Notes under the pieces: generated by a model
The model's input: the letters and a program-made list of their open reading frames with translations, nothing else
Databases searched by the model: none
Told to the model about the DNA's origin: nothing
In this document: piece after piece, positions 8,516 to 15,783 of the stretch
Position numbering within the stretch: position 1 is the first letter of the stretch
Layout of the letters: the number at the start of each line of letters is the position of its first letter
Position numbers and translations under genes: made by a program
Origin: JBDRNE01 sp043812935
GTDB lineage: Bacteria > Omnitrophota > Gorgyraeia > Tantalellales > Tantalellaceae
Assembly: GCA_043812935.1 (NCBI GenBank)
Contig: JBDRLO010000075.1
Location: 1 to 26,679 of the forward strand
Reading direction: 5' to 3'
Length of the DNA stretch: 26,679 bases

Positions 8516-8540
8516 GAACTTGACTTTTTTAGTAAGGTAT
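8516..8540 (+). promoter_or_regulatory. IscR type 1-like operator
   Basis: The site is an imperfect inverted repeat, ACTTGACT-N6-AGTAAGGT. Aligned with the E. coli type 1 IscR consensus as I recall it (ATASYYGACT-RWWWY-AGTCRRSTAT), 21 of 25 positions agree. It overlaps the -35 box and spacer of the promoter at 8520-8548, as in the E. coli isc operon. The operon it precedes encodes an Rrf2/IscR-family regulator with three cysteines, so negative autoregulation by the Fe-S form is the natural model. Confidence 0.65.
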
Positions 8541-8548
8541 AGTAGGAT
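8520..8548 (+). promoter_or_regulatory. Promoter of the Fe-S assembly operon
   Basis: TTGACT (8520-8525), 17-bp spacer, TAGGAT (8543-8548). The predicted start is near 8555, giving a leader of about 135 nt before the NifU-domain gene. The leader holds a CTCCCC/GGGGAG hairpin (8579-8601) and palindrome copy b. Confidence 0.7.
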
Positions 8549-8623
8549 AACGGGTCTTGACTGTAGAAAAAGAGAGCTCTCCCCATAAAAAAGAAGGGGA
8601 GGGAGGTTGATTCGATAGGCAAT

Positions 8624-8650
8624 GAAGGGAAAGGCATGCCTTTCCCCTAC
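8624..8650 (+). repeat. Intergenic palindrome copy b (before the NifU-domain gene)
   Basis: The core 8627-8646 (GGGAAAGG-CATG-CCTTTCCC) is a perfect 20-bp palindrome. The CTAC end is on the 3' side, so this copy is inverted relative to the others, though the element is nearly symmetric. It ends 39 nt before the start codon. Confidence 0.75.
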
Positions 8651-8689
8651 AAGAAATTATAGTTCCATAGTCTCATTAAGGAGGGTAAA

Positions 8690-8908
8690 ATGGAAGAACA
8701 GGTAAAACAAGCTATTGAAAAAGTCCGGCCGCTTCTTCAGCGTGACGGCGGAGATATTGAATTTGTTGCTCTTCAGGGAAATGTTGTACAGGTAAAATTA
8801 AAAGGCGCGTGCAGCGGGTGTCCAATGAGTCAGATGACGCTTAAATCTGTAGTGGAACAAACAATCAAAAAAGAAGTTCCAGGGATCGAAAGTGTAGAAA
8901 CGGTTTGA
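8690..8908 (+). CDS. nifU: NifU C-terminal-domain Fe-S scaffold protein
   Basis: This 72-residue protein consists only of the NifU C-terminal (NFU) domain. It carries the signature RDGGDIEFV at 18-26 and the cluster-binding C41-S-G-C44-P. Such proteins hold a [4Fe-4S] cluster, normally at a dimer interface, and pass it to client enzymes. A strong ribosome binding site, AAGGAGG (8678-8684), fixes the start. It is the first gene behind the operator-promoter and precedes the Rrf2, desulfurase and IscU genes. Clients in this window could include the two-cluster ferredoxin subunit at 17669. Confidence 0.93.
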   Translation: MEEQVKQAIEKVRPLLQRDGGDIEFVALQGNVVQVKLKGACSGCPMSQMTLKSVVEQTIKKEVPGIESVETV

Positions 8909-8939
8909 ATGGTAGATGGTGGTGGAAAGTTAGAAAACT

Positions 8940-9395
8940 ATGAAACTTACTTCAAAATCTGTTTACGGGGTTAGAGCGCTTATTAAGTTAGCAGTGACGT
9001 ATGGTAAAAAGAGAGCCATACCAATCAGTTTGATATCTGAAGAAGAAGGGATTTCAAGTACTTATCTGGAGCAGATATTTAATAAGCTAAAAAACCATAA
9101 CATTGTCAAAAGCGTGCGCGGGCCCAAAGGTGGTTATACTTTTGCTAAAGATCCTGAAAAAGTTAGTGTTTATGAAGTAGTAGTAATTTTAGAGGCGAAT
9201 ATTTTTCCAGGTAAATGTGTACAGCGCAAAGGCAGCCTAAAAACATGCAAAAAGACGCAGAGTTGTGTTTCCAAAGAAGTGTGGCAGGAATTGGCTGTTA
9301 AAATTGAAGAAACATTAAAAGGGTTTACCTTTAAAGATCTGGCAAAACGCGCGGTAAATATGGATCCAAAAAAAATCTGCGGAGAGAATATTTAA
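8940..9395 (+). CDS. Rrf2/IscR-family Fe-S-sensing transcription regulator
   Basis: This 151-residue winged-helix regulator has the Rrf2 recognition region TYLEQIFNKLKNHNIVKSVRGPKGGY (41-66), very close to the E. coli IscR version. It includes the Glu of YLEQ (E44) that in IscR affects site preference. Cluster ligands are probably C93, C103 and C109. The spacing is wider than in IscR (C92, C98, C104) because of an insertion between the first two. Its stop codon overlaps the ATG of the desulfurase gene (TAATG). The operator at 8516-8540 is the expected target. It could equally be a CymR-like cysteine regulator, but the three cysteines favour Fe-S sensing. Confidence 0.9.
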   Translation: MKLTSKSVYGVRALIKLAVTYGKKRAIPISLISEEEGISSTYLEQIFNKLKNHNIVKSVRGPKGGYTFAKDPEKVSVYEVVVILEANIFPGKCVQRKGSLKTCKKTQSCVSKEVWQELAVKIEETLKGFTFKDLAKRAVNMDPKKICGENI

Positions 9396-10564
9396 TGAAA
9401 CAAGTGTATCTTGATACAAATGCAACTACAGCGCCGTATCCTGAAGTCATTGAAGAGATGCTTTCCTTTTTTAAAGGTACATATGGTAACGCGTCCAGTA
9501 TTCATGCGTTCGGAAGAAACGCAAAGAAAGGACTTAAAATCGCGCGGGAACGTGTAGCCGCCTTTATTGGCGCTGATTCTCCGGATGAAATTGTATTTAC
9601 TTCAGGAGGAACTGAATCAGACAATTTTGCCCTAAATCAAGTATTGTCCGCGGCCGGAAATAAAGACAAGCATATAATTACGACATGTGTGGAACATCAG
9701 GCTGTGCTTAACACATGCCGTTATTTGGAGCAAACCGGAGTAAGGGTGACTTATTTAAATGTGGATGGATATGGGCAAATAAGCCTGGAAGAATTAAAAA
9801 AAAGGATTACAAAGAATACTGTTTTGATAAGTGTTATGGCTGCGAATAATGAAACGGGTGTGTTGATGCCCATAGAAGAAATCGGAATAATTGCAAAAGA
9901 GAATAATATATTATTCCATACAGACGCAGTACAGATGATAGGTAAATTGCCTTTTGATGTAAAAAAATGCGGTGCTGATTTGGTTTCAATGTCAGCGCAT
10001 AAAATCAACGGGCCTAAAGGAGCGGGAGCGCTTTTTGTTAAACAAGGCACCCGGATAACGCCGTATTTTTATGGCGGCCACCAGGAAAAGGGGTTAAGAG
10101 CCGGGACTGAAAATGTGCCCGGAATAGTAGGGTTCGGTAAGGCTTGTGAGGTAACGCGTAGTCGTTTCAATGGGGACTTCGAAAAGATCAAGACGTTAAA
10201 AGGTCTTTTGTATGAAGGAATTAAGAGGAACATAAGAGATATTCGATTAAACGGTGATCCGGAAAAATGCTTGCCCAATACTTTGAATATAAGTTTTGCG
10301 TATGTTGAAGGTGAAGCAATTGTTTTGAAACTTGACGCGGAAGGAATAGCGGTTTCTACGGGGTCAGCCTGTACTTCCGGAAGCGCTGATCCTTCATATG
10401 TTTTAAAAAACATGAAAGTAGATTCGTTATTTATTCAGGGGGCAATAAGGTTTTCGTTAGGTGTATTTAATTCCAGGGAAGAAATAGGCTATGTTATAAA
10501 AAAGCTTCCGCCGATAATTGAAAAATTGAGAAAAATGAGTCCAATATGCCCCGCAAATAAATAA
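9395..10564 (+). CDS. nifS: Cysteine desulfurase (NifS/IscS family)
   Basis: This PLP enzyme of 389 residues removes sulfur from cysteine as a protein-bound persulfide. The N-terminus YLDTNATT is typical. The PLP lysine is K203 in SAHKINGPKG, with H202 beside it. The persulfide cysteine is C326 in STGSACTSGSADPS, in the longer mobile loop of class I (NifS/IscS) enzymes rather than the short SufS loop. TSGGTESDN and the EHQAVL histidine region are present. ATG 9395 overlaps the preceding stop by one base. It should feed the IscU scaffold just downstream, and possibly the PP-loop thiolase encoded upstream. Confidence 0.95.
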   Translation: MKQVYLDTNATTAPYPEVIEEMLSFFKGTYGNASSIHAFGRNAKKGLKIARERVAAFIGADSPDEIVFTSGGTESDNFALNQVLSAAGNKDKHIITTCVEHQAVLNTCRYLEQTGVRVTYLNVDGYGQISLEELKKRITKNTVLISVMAANNETGVLMPIEEIGIIAKENNILFHTDAVQMIGKLPFDVKKCGADLVSMSAHKINGPKGAGALFVKQGTRITPYFYGGHQEKGLRAGTENVPGIVGFGKACEVTRSRFNGDFEKIKTLKGLLYEGIKRNIRDIRLNGDPEKCLPNTLNISFAYVEGEAIVLKLDAEGIAVSTGSACTSGSADPSYVLKNMKVDSLFIQGAIRFSLGVFNSREEIGYVIKKLPPIIEKLRKMSPICPANK

Positions 10565-10598
10565 TCGGAACAGTTTAGGTATACCGATTCATTGGGGT

Positions 10599-10625
10599 GT
10601 AGGGAATGGGCCTGCCCGTTCCTAT
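10599..10625 (+). repeat. Intergenic palindrome copy c (before iscU)
   Basis: TAGGGAATGGGC (10600-10611) pairs with GCCCGTTCCTA (10614-10624), with one bulged G and one U.G wobble (10607 with 10618). It ends 21 nt before the iscU start. Confidence 0.7.
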
Positions 10626-10646
10626 AAATTGCTATGAGGTGAAAAA

Positions 10647-11045
10647 ATGAGTGAGTATACGGATAAAGTTATGGATCATTTTCAGAATCCCAGAAATGTT
10701 GGTACAATTGCGGATCCCAGCGGGATAGGAAAAGTTACAAGTTCAGAATGCGGCGATATTATGGAGCTTCACATAAAAGTTGATGATAATGGTATAATAA
10801 CTGATGCGAAATTTAAGACTTTTGGTTGTGCGGCGGCAATTGCCTCAAGTTCTATGCTTACGGAAATGATAATAGGAAAGAATGTCGCGGAAGCTGAAAA
10901 AATTACCAACAATATGATAGTTAAATCTCTCGGTGGGTTGCCGGAAATGAAGGTTCATTGTTCTGTTTTGGGTGAAAACGCACTCAAAAAGGCTATAGAT
11001 AACTACTATAAAAGTGAAAACGCGCATAAAAAAACGGAAAAATAG
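10647..11045 (+). CDS. iscU: IscU-type Fe-S scaffold protein (NifU N-terminal domain)
   Basis: The 132-residue scaffold carries the three cluster cysteines C35 (SECGD), C61 (TFGCAAAIASSS) and C105 (KVHCSVLGE), plus D37. The N-terminal NPRNVG motif is intact. The HscA-binding motif LPPVK of IscU is replaced by LPEMK (98-102), and no hscA, hscB or ferredoxin gene lies in the cluster, so this scaffold probably works without that chaperone pair. A GAGG ribosome binding site precedes ATG 10647. It is the last gene of the Fe-S operon visible here. The gene order scaffold-C, regulator, desulfurase, scaffold-N looks like a NifU split into its two end domains. Confidence 0.93.
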   Translation: MSEYTDKVMDHFQNPRNVGTIADPSGIGKVTSSECGDIMELHIKVDDNGIITDAKFKTFGCAAAIASSSMLTEMIIGKNVAEAEKITNNMIVKSLGGLPEMKVHCSVLGENALKKAIDNYYKSENAHKKTEK

Positions 11046-11103
11046 CAAAAAAATAGGTTTGGGATAAAGGGTGGTCATATCCCATATATTAGTGTATAAT
11101 ATT

Positions 11104-11682
11104 ATGGATTCACAAAGAGAGATTATCAGGATAAAGAAACAAGAGATTAGAAAGGAAATGATCCGGCGTCTGCGGGAACAAGAATCTTCGTTGCGCAAAG
11201 AAAGAAGCCTGGAAATACAGTGTAAACTTCTTTCAAGCGAGGTTTTTAAAACTTGCAAGACGGTTATGACATATGTTTCATTGCCGACGGAAGTAGATAC
11301 TCATTATTTAATTGAACAGGCATTGGAACGGGGGAAAAGAGTCGTGGTTCCGTACATAGAACCGCATAGTCAAACAATAACGGCTTCTGAGCTTAAAAGC
11401 ATGAATAGCCTAGAAAAGGGCCCTTTTAATATATTTCAACCCAAAAAGGGCGAAAAAAAGACAGTAGCTTTAACAGAGATAGATCTAATAATGGTACCGG
11501 CAGTGGCATATGACACAAAAAATATGAGATTAGGCAGAGGCAAAGGTGGTTATGATCGCTTTCTTTCTGATCCGGATTTATCTTCAGTTAAAACTATTGG
11601 ATTAGCTTTTAATTTTCAGATTATTGACTCTCTTCCCGTAAATTCTTATGACCGTCCTGTAACGAATGTTATCACGAATTAA
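11104..11682 (+). CDS. 5-formyltetrahydrofolate cyclo-ligase
   Basis: This enzyme uses ATP to turn 5-formyl-THF into 5,10-methenyl-THF, returning a storage folate to one-carbon metabolism. The product has 192 residues from ATG 11104, normal for the family. Motifs seen are the basic N-terminus KKQEIRKEM, MTYVSLPTEVDT, and the signature GRGKGGYDRFL preceded by MVPAVAYD. I prefer ATG 11104 over the in-frame GTG 11071 because the family starts close to the KKxxIRK block, though neither has a good ribosome binding site. In many bacteria this gene neighbours rny or 6S RNA; here rny follows by 61 bp. Confidence 0.9.
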   Translation: MDSQREIIRIKKQEIRKEMIRRLREQESSLRKERSLEIQCKLLSSEVFKTCKTVMTYVSLPTEVDTHYLIEQALERGKRVVVPYIEPHSQTITASELKSMNSLEKGPFNIFQPKKGEKKTVALTEIDLIMVPAVAYDTKNMRLGRGKGGYDRFLSDPDLSSVKTIGLAFNFQIIDSLPVNSYDRPVTNVITN

Positions 11683-11743
11683 ATTCGCGCTAAAAGATTC
11701 TGTACTCCCGAAGATCCGTCTATTATAAAAAGGGAGGAAATTT

Positions 11744-13315
11744 ATGGATATGTATAGGACAGTAACTTATTTTGGATTTGCTTTTTTAGGCGGCATTTTT
11801 TTCTTTTTCTTTGGATATGTACTTAGAAAATATACAGCGAAAATGAAAATAAAGCGCGCTGAAGAAAAAGCCCGCAACATAATAAATGAATCAAAAGTTG
11901 AAGCTGAACGAAGAAAACGCGAATCAATACTTGAGGCAAAAGATCTGTCTCTCAAAATGCGGGCTGAGTTTGAGGCAGAATCAAAAGAACGGCGTAAAGA
12001 AATATCCGCAATGGAAAAGCGTCTTTTGCAGAAAGAAGAAAATATTGACCGCAAGATGGAACTTGTTGAACAGCGGGAACGAGAGGTTAAGAAAAACGAA
12101 GAAAAATTACACACTAAATACAATGAACTTAACCGTCAAAAAAGCGATTTGGACCAAATGCTTCAGGACGAAAAAAGGCGTCTTCAGGAAATTTCAGGGA
12201 TGAGTAAAGAACAGGCAAAAACTCTTTTAGTGAAAAAAATGGAGAATGAGGCTCGTCAGGAAGCGGCATATACAATTAAAAAAGTACAGGAAGAAACCAA
12301 AGATAAAGCAGACCGCGAAGCCAGAAAAATTATCGGATTGGCAATACAAAAGTGTGCTATGGATCATACTGTGGATACAACAGTAAGCGTTGTTGACCTT
12401 CCGTCCGAAGAAATGAAAGGCAGGATAATCGGAAGGGAAGGGAGAAATATACGTGCTTTGGAAATGGCTACAGGGGTGGATATTATTATTGATGATACGC
12501 CTGAGGCAGTAATAATATCAGGGTTTGATAAGTTCCGCCGTGAAATAGCCAGGATATCTTTGGAAAGGCTAATCGAGGATGGGAGGATACATCCCGGACG
12601 GATAGAAGAAGTTGTGGGGAAAGTAAAAAAAGAAATGGAAGGCGCAATAAAAGAAGAAGGCGAAAATACTTTGCTTGATCTGGGTATACACGGCGTTCAT
12701 TCAGAACTTGTAAAACTTCTCGGAAGGCTTAAGTTCCGTACGAGCTATGGGCAAAATGTTTTGCAGCATTCTAAGGAATCTGCTTATTTAATGGCGGCAA
12801 TGGCTGGAGAATTAAGGTTGGATATTGCTCTTGCGAAACGTATCGGAGCACTGCATGATATCGGTAAAGCGGTTTCTCATGAGATGGAAGGGACGCATGC
12901 TCAATTGGGTGCGGAACTCGCGAAGAGGTACGGAGAGCCGGATACAGTTGTACATGCGATAGCCGCGCATCATGGCGATATTGACCCAAAAACTCTTTTA
13001 GCTGTGCTTGCGCAGGCGGCAGATACAATAAGCGCCAGCCGGCCCGGCGCGCGGAGGGAAACCCTTGAATCATACATTAAAAGGTTAGATAATCTGGAAG
13101 CTATCGCAAATGAATTTAACGGTGTAGAAAAAACATACGCGATTCAGGCGGGCAGGGAAATTCGAGTTATTGTACAGCCTGAAAAAATTGATGATGCAAA
13201 TGCGGCTGTAATAGCGCAGGAAATAAAAAAGAAAATTGAACAAAGTTTGCAGTATCCCGGACAAATTAAAGTTGTTGTTATTCGGGAAACCCGGTCAATA
13301 GAATATGCAAAGTAG
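11744..13315 (+). CDS. rny: Ribonuclease Y
   Basis: RNase Y is a membrane-anchored endoribonuclease that starts mRNA turnover. The 523-residue product shows the full layout: an N-terminal membrane helix (about 8-27), a long charged coiled coil (about 30-200), a KH domain with GREG (230-233), and an HD domain with HDIGK (H371, D372) and a second metal-site stretch AIAAHHGDIDP. The C-terminus ends in the family-typical VIRETRSIEYAK. GGGAGG (11732-11737) is a strong ribosome binding site for ATG 11744. It is followed by the YmdB-family gene, the usual partner order. The palindromic leaders in this window would be plausible targets for such an enzyme, which is speculation. Confidence 0.97.
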   Translation: MDMYRTVTYFGFAFLGGIFFFFFGYVLRKYTAKMKIKRAEEKARNIINESKVEAERRKRESILEAKDLSLKMRAEFEAESKERRKEISAMEKRLLQKEENIDRKMELVEQREREVKKNEEKLHTKYNELNRQKSDLDQMLQDEKRRLQEISGMSKEQAKTLLVKKMENEARQEAAYTIKKVQEETKDKADREARKIIGLAIQKCAMDHTVDTTVSVVDLPSEEMKGRIIGREGRNIRALEMATGVDIIIDDTPEAVIISGFDKFRREIARISLERLIEDGRIHPGRIEEVVGKVKKEMEGAIKEEGENTLLDLGIHGVHSELVKLLGRLKFRTSYGQNVLQHSKESAYLMAAMAGELRLDIALAKRIGALHDIGKAVSHEMEGTHAQLGAELAKRYGEPDTVVHAIAAHHGDIDPKTLLAVLAQAADTISASRPGARRETLESYIKRLDNLEAIANEFNGVEKTYAIQAGREIRVIVQPEKIDDANAAVIAQEIKKKIEQSLQYPGQIKVVVIRETRSIEYAK

Positions 13316-13325
13316 TTTTGGTTGA

Positions 13326-13357
13326 CCGGTTTGCCGGTTAGTCTGTTAGCTGCTTGG
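13326..13357 (+). repeat. 8-bp tandem array 1 (after rny)
   Basis: CCGGTTTG, CCGGTTAG and TCTGTTAG lie in tandem (13326-13349), followed by a degraded unit CTGCTTGG. It begins 10 nt after the rny stop codon. It is the same unit as at 20397 and 21858. Confidence 0.7.
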
Positions 13358-13444
13358 TTGTGAATCGATCTGTGGGGAGAGTTGATTCGGTGCTAAAGTA
13401 AAAGATGACGTATATTACACAAAGCGGGATTTGCAGAATAAACT

Positions 13445-13470
13445 GTAGGGTGCAGGCATGCCTGCACCGT
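13445..13470 (+). repeat. Intergenic palindrome copy d (before the YmdB-family gene)
   Basis: It starts GTAGG. The core 13449-13468 (GGTGCAGGCATGCCTGCACC) is a perfect 20-bp palindrome. It ends 33 nt before ATG 13504. Confidence 0.8.
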
Positions 13471-13503
13471 TATCAATAGAGGAAAGGGAATAGAAAACTA
13501 AAT

Positions 13504-14280
13504 ATGCGGATTTTATTTTTAGGTGATATTGTCGGCAGGCCTGGACGAAGTATTGTACGCGCTAAATTAAATATTTTTCGGGAAAATGAAAACATTGATT
13601 TGGTTATTGCCAATGGTGAGAATTCGGCCGCTGGCAGCGGGCTTACGCCCAGAATATCTGAAGAACTTTTTGACGGGGGCATAGATGTCTTAACTTCCGG
13701 AGATCATATTTGGAAAAAACGGGAAATATATGATTTTTTGGAAACAAACGATAAAATCATACGTCCGCTAAATTATCCCGAAGGAGCGCCGGGGAAAGGC
13801 TCGACAATTATTAATGCCGGTGGTGTTAAAATAGCCGTTATAAATTTATTGGGTAGAGTTTTTATGGATGCTTTGGATTGTCCTTTTGTAAAAGGCCGTC
13901 AGGAAGTAGAACGGCTCAGGAAAATAACGCCTGTTATTATAGTTGATATGCATGCTGAAGCTACAAGTGAAAAAGTTGCTATGGGTTGGTATTTAGACGG
14001 GTTGGTGAGTGCTGTTATAGGTACGCACACGCACATACAAACCGCGGATGAAAAAATCCTGCCAAAAGGAACCGCATATATTACGGATAGCGGGATGACA
14101 GGGCCGTATGATTCTGTTATCGGCCGGCAAAAAGAGTGTGTTTTAAGCAGGTTTATAACACAGCTTCCCTCAAAATTTGAAATGGCTGAAAACGATATTG
14201 AGATGCACGGAGTGATAGTTGATATAGATGATAAAACTGGAAACGCATTAAAAATAACACGGATTCAGATAAAGTCATGA
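13504..14280 (+). CDS. YmdB-family metallophosphoesterase (TIGR00282)
   Basis: This 258-residue calcineurin-like phosphoesterase opens with the family start MRILFLGDIVGRPGR (D8 a metal ligand). It continues with ANGENSAAGSG, LTSGDHIWKK, VDMHAEATSEK and GTHTHIQTADE, which supply the rest of the di-metal site. B. subtilis YmdB hydrolyses 2',3'-cyclic AMP and affects biofilm behaviour, and the gene commonly sits next to rny, as here, so a link to RNA turnover products is likely. The xseA start overlaps its stop codon (ATGA, 14277-14280). The nearest purine-rich ribosome-binding-like stretch is about 18 nt upstream of the ATG, which is rather far. Confidence 0.92.
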   Translation: MRILFLGDIVGRPGRSIVRAKLNIFRENENIDLVIANGENSAAGSGLTPRISEELFDGGIDVLTSGDHIWKKREIYDFLETNDKIIRPLNYPEGAPGKGSTIINAGGVKIAVINLLGRVFMDALDCPFVKGRQEVERLRKITPVIIVDMHAEATSEKVAMGWYLDGLVSAVIGTHTHIQTADEKILPKGTAYITDSGMTGPYDSVIGRQKECVLSRFITQLPSKFEMAENDIEMHGVIVDIDDKTGNALKITRIQIKS

Positions 14281-15500
14281 ACGAGACGAGTGTTTATACA
14301 GTTTCGCAATTAACGCAGGATATACGATTTGTTTTAGAAGATACGTTTTCCGATGTATGGGTTGAAGGCGAGGTTTCTAATTTTAAAGTGTATTCTTCAG
14401 GGCATATGTATTTTAGCCTTAAAGATGACAAAAGCCTTATTAACTGTGTATTGTTTAAAGGCAATAGCCGTAATTTGGCGTTTGATCCGGAAGACGGTAT
14501 GGCAGTTTTGTGTTTCGGTAAAGTCAGCGTTTACGATAAAAGAGGGCAGTACCAGTTGTATGTGAGCGCGGTAGAACCTCGCGGCAGAGGCGCGCTTCAG
14601 CGTGCGTTTGAACAATTAAAAGATAAACTTCGAAAAGAAGGGCTCTTCGAAGAATCGATAAAAAAACCGTTACCGTTTTTACCGTTAAACGTTGGGGTAG
14701 TAACTTCTCCCAGCGGTGCGGCAATACGGGATATTCTAAAAGTCGCGCGCCGGCGGAATGCCAACATAGATATTACGATTTGTCCTGTACGTGTTCAAGG
14801 TGAAGAGGCAAAAAATGAAATTGCAGGCGCAATAAAAATTTTTAACGAATTTAACCGCCGCATAATAGAAGAAAACAAAAACGAACACTCCATTGATGTA
14901 ATTATTGTCGGACGCGGAGGAGGCAGCCTTGAAGACTTGTGGCCATTTAATGAAGAAATAGTCGCAAGAGCCATACATAATTCGAAAATACCTATAGTAA
15001 GCGCGGTCGGACATGAAGTTGATTACACAATATCTGATTTTGTGTCGGATTTACGCGCGCCGACACCATCAGCGGCAGCGGAATTGGTAATTCCTTCAAA
15101 GAAAGAACTTGAACATACGGTTGATGAATATAAAGCAAAACTTATTTCTTTTACCGGGATAAAACTGAAAACTCTTGAAAAAGAAATAGAACAATTAAGT
15201 TCAAGTTATGTGTTACGTGATCCGGTTAATGTTTTTGTGCAGAAAGAACAGGAAATAGACGATTTTGAAAAGAATCTGTCAATTCAGATGAACCATGTGT
15301 TAAAATTAAAACTAGCCGCTTTTGGAGCCATAGCCGGAAAGCTGAATGCATTAAGCCCGTTATCCGTTCTTGAGAGAGGCTATAGTATCGCGTATAAAGG
15401 CAAAAATATTGCTGTCAGCGCGAAATCTTTTAAAAAAGGAGAATTGCTGCGCACTAAGTTTATTGACGGTGTTGTTGATAGTAAAGTAGTGAATGGTTGA
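14277..15500 (+). CDS. xseA: Exodeoxyribonuclease VII large subunit
   Basis: This is the catalytic subunit of a single-strand-specific exonuclease used in repair. The product has 407 residues, normal length. The N-terminal OB-fold (about 1-100) contains VEGEVSNFKVYSSGHMYFSLKD. The nuclease core includes VGVVTSPSGAAIRDI, VDVIIVGRGGGSLEDLW-type motif (here IDVIIVGRGGGSLEDLW), VSAVGHEVDYTISDFVSDLRAPTPSAAAEL. A helical segment (about 275-350) follows. It is translationally coupled to the YmdB-family gene by a 4-nt overlap and is followed by its small subunit gene. Confidence 0.97.
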   Translation: MNETSVYTVSQLTQDIRFVLEDTFSDVWVEGEVSNFKVYSSGHMYFSLKDDKSLINCVLFKGNSRNLAFDPEDGMAVLCFGKVSVYDKRGQYQLYVSAVEPRGRGALQRAFEQLKDKLRKEGLFEESIKKPLPFLPLNVGVVTSPSGAAIRDILKVARRRNANIDITICPVRVQGEEAKNEIAGAIKIFNEFNRRIIEENKNEHSIDVIIVGRGGGSLEDLWPFNEEIVARAIHNSKIPIVSAVGHEVDYTISDFVSDLRAPTPSAAAELVIPSKKELEHTVDEYKAKLISFTGIKLKTLEKEIEQLSSSYVLRDPVNVFVQKEQEIDDFEKNLSIQMNHVLKLKLAAFGAIAGKLNALSPLSVLERGYSIAYKGKNIAVSAKSFKKGELLRTKFIDGVVDSKVVNG

Positions 15501-15540
15501 TGGCAGGTTGTTGAAAACTTTGGATTTTGGAGGATCGGAT

Positions 15541-15774
15541 ATGAAAGATATAAGTTTTGAAAAAGCAATGGAAAATCTTGAACAAATCGTGGAAAAATTG
15601 GAAACGGGAAACCTTCCGTTAGAAACATTGCTTAAACAATATGAAGACGGTATCAAGCTTGTGCGTATCTGCCGCGAAAAACTTAATAATGCAAAAGGAA
15701 GAATAAGAATACTTATAAAAAATGAAGACGGTGATTTTGAAAAAGAGAGTTTCAACGAAGAGAAAGATAGTTAA
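15541..15774 (+). CDS. xseB: Exodeoxyribonuclease VII small subunit
   Basis: The 77-residue helical subunit caps the XseA helices and keeps the enzyme regulated. The family signature is SFEKAMENLEQIVEKLETGNLPLE, then a second helix with LKQYEDGIKLVRICREKL. I choose ATG 15541 because a GGAGG (15529-15533) lies at the right distance. The in-frame ATG at 15493, which overlaps xseA, would add 16 residues foreign to the family. The tail after residue 60 is acidic and variable. dxs follows 9 bp downstream, a gene order common in bacteria. Confidence 0.95.
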   Translation: MKDISFEKAMENLEQIVEKLETGNLPLETLLKQYEDGIKLVRICREKLNNAKGRIRILIKNEDGDFEKESFNEEKDS

Positions 15775-15783
15775 TAGGGAAGA

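Noticed and set aside
11095..11106. TATAAT directly before the ATG of the 5-FTHF cyclo-ligase gene
   Set aside because: Only 3 nt separate it from the ATG, so transcription would start after the start codon, and the -35 match is poor. Probably chance in AT-rich sequence.
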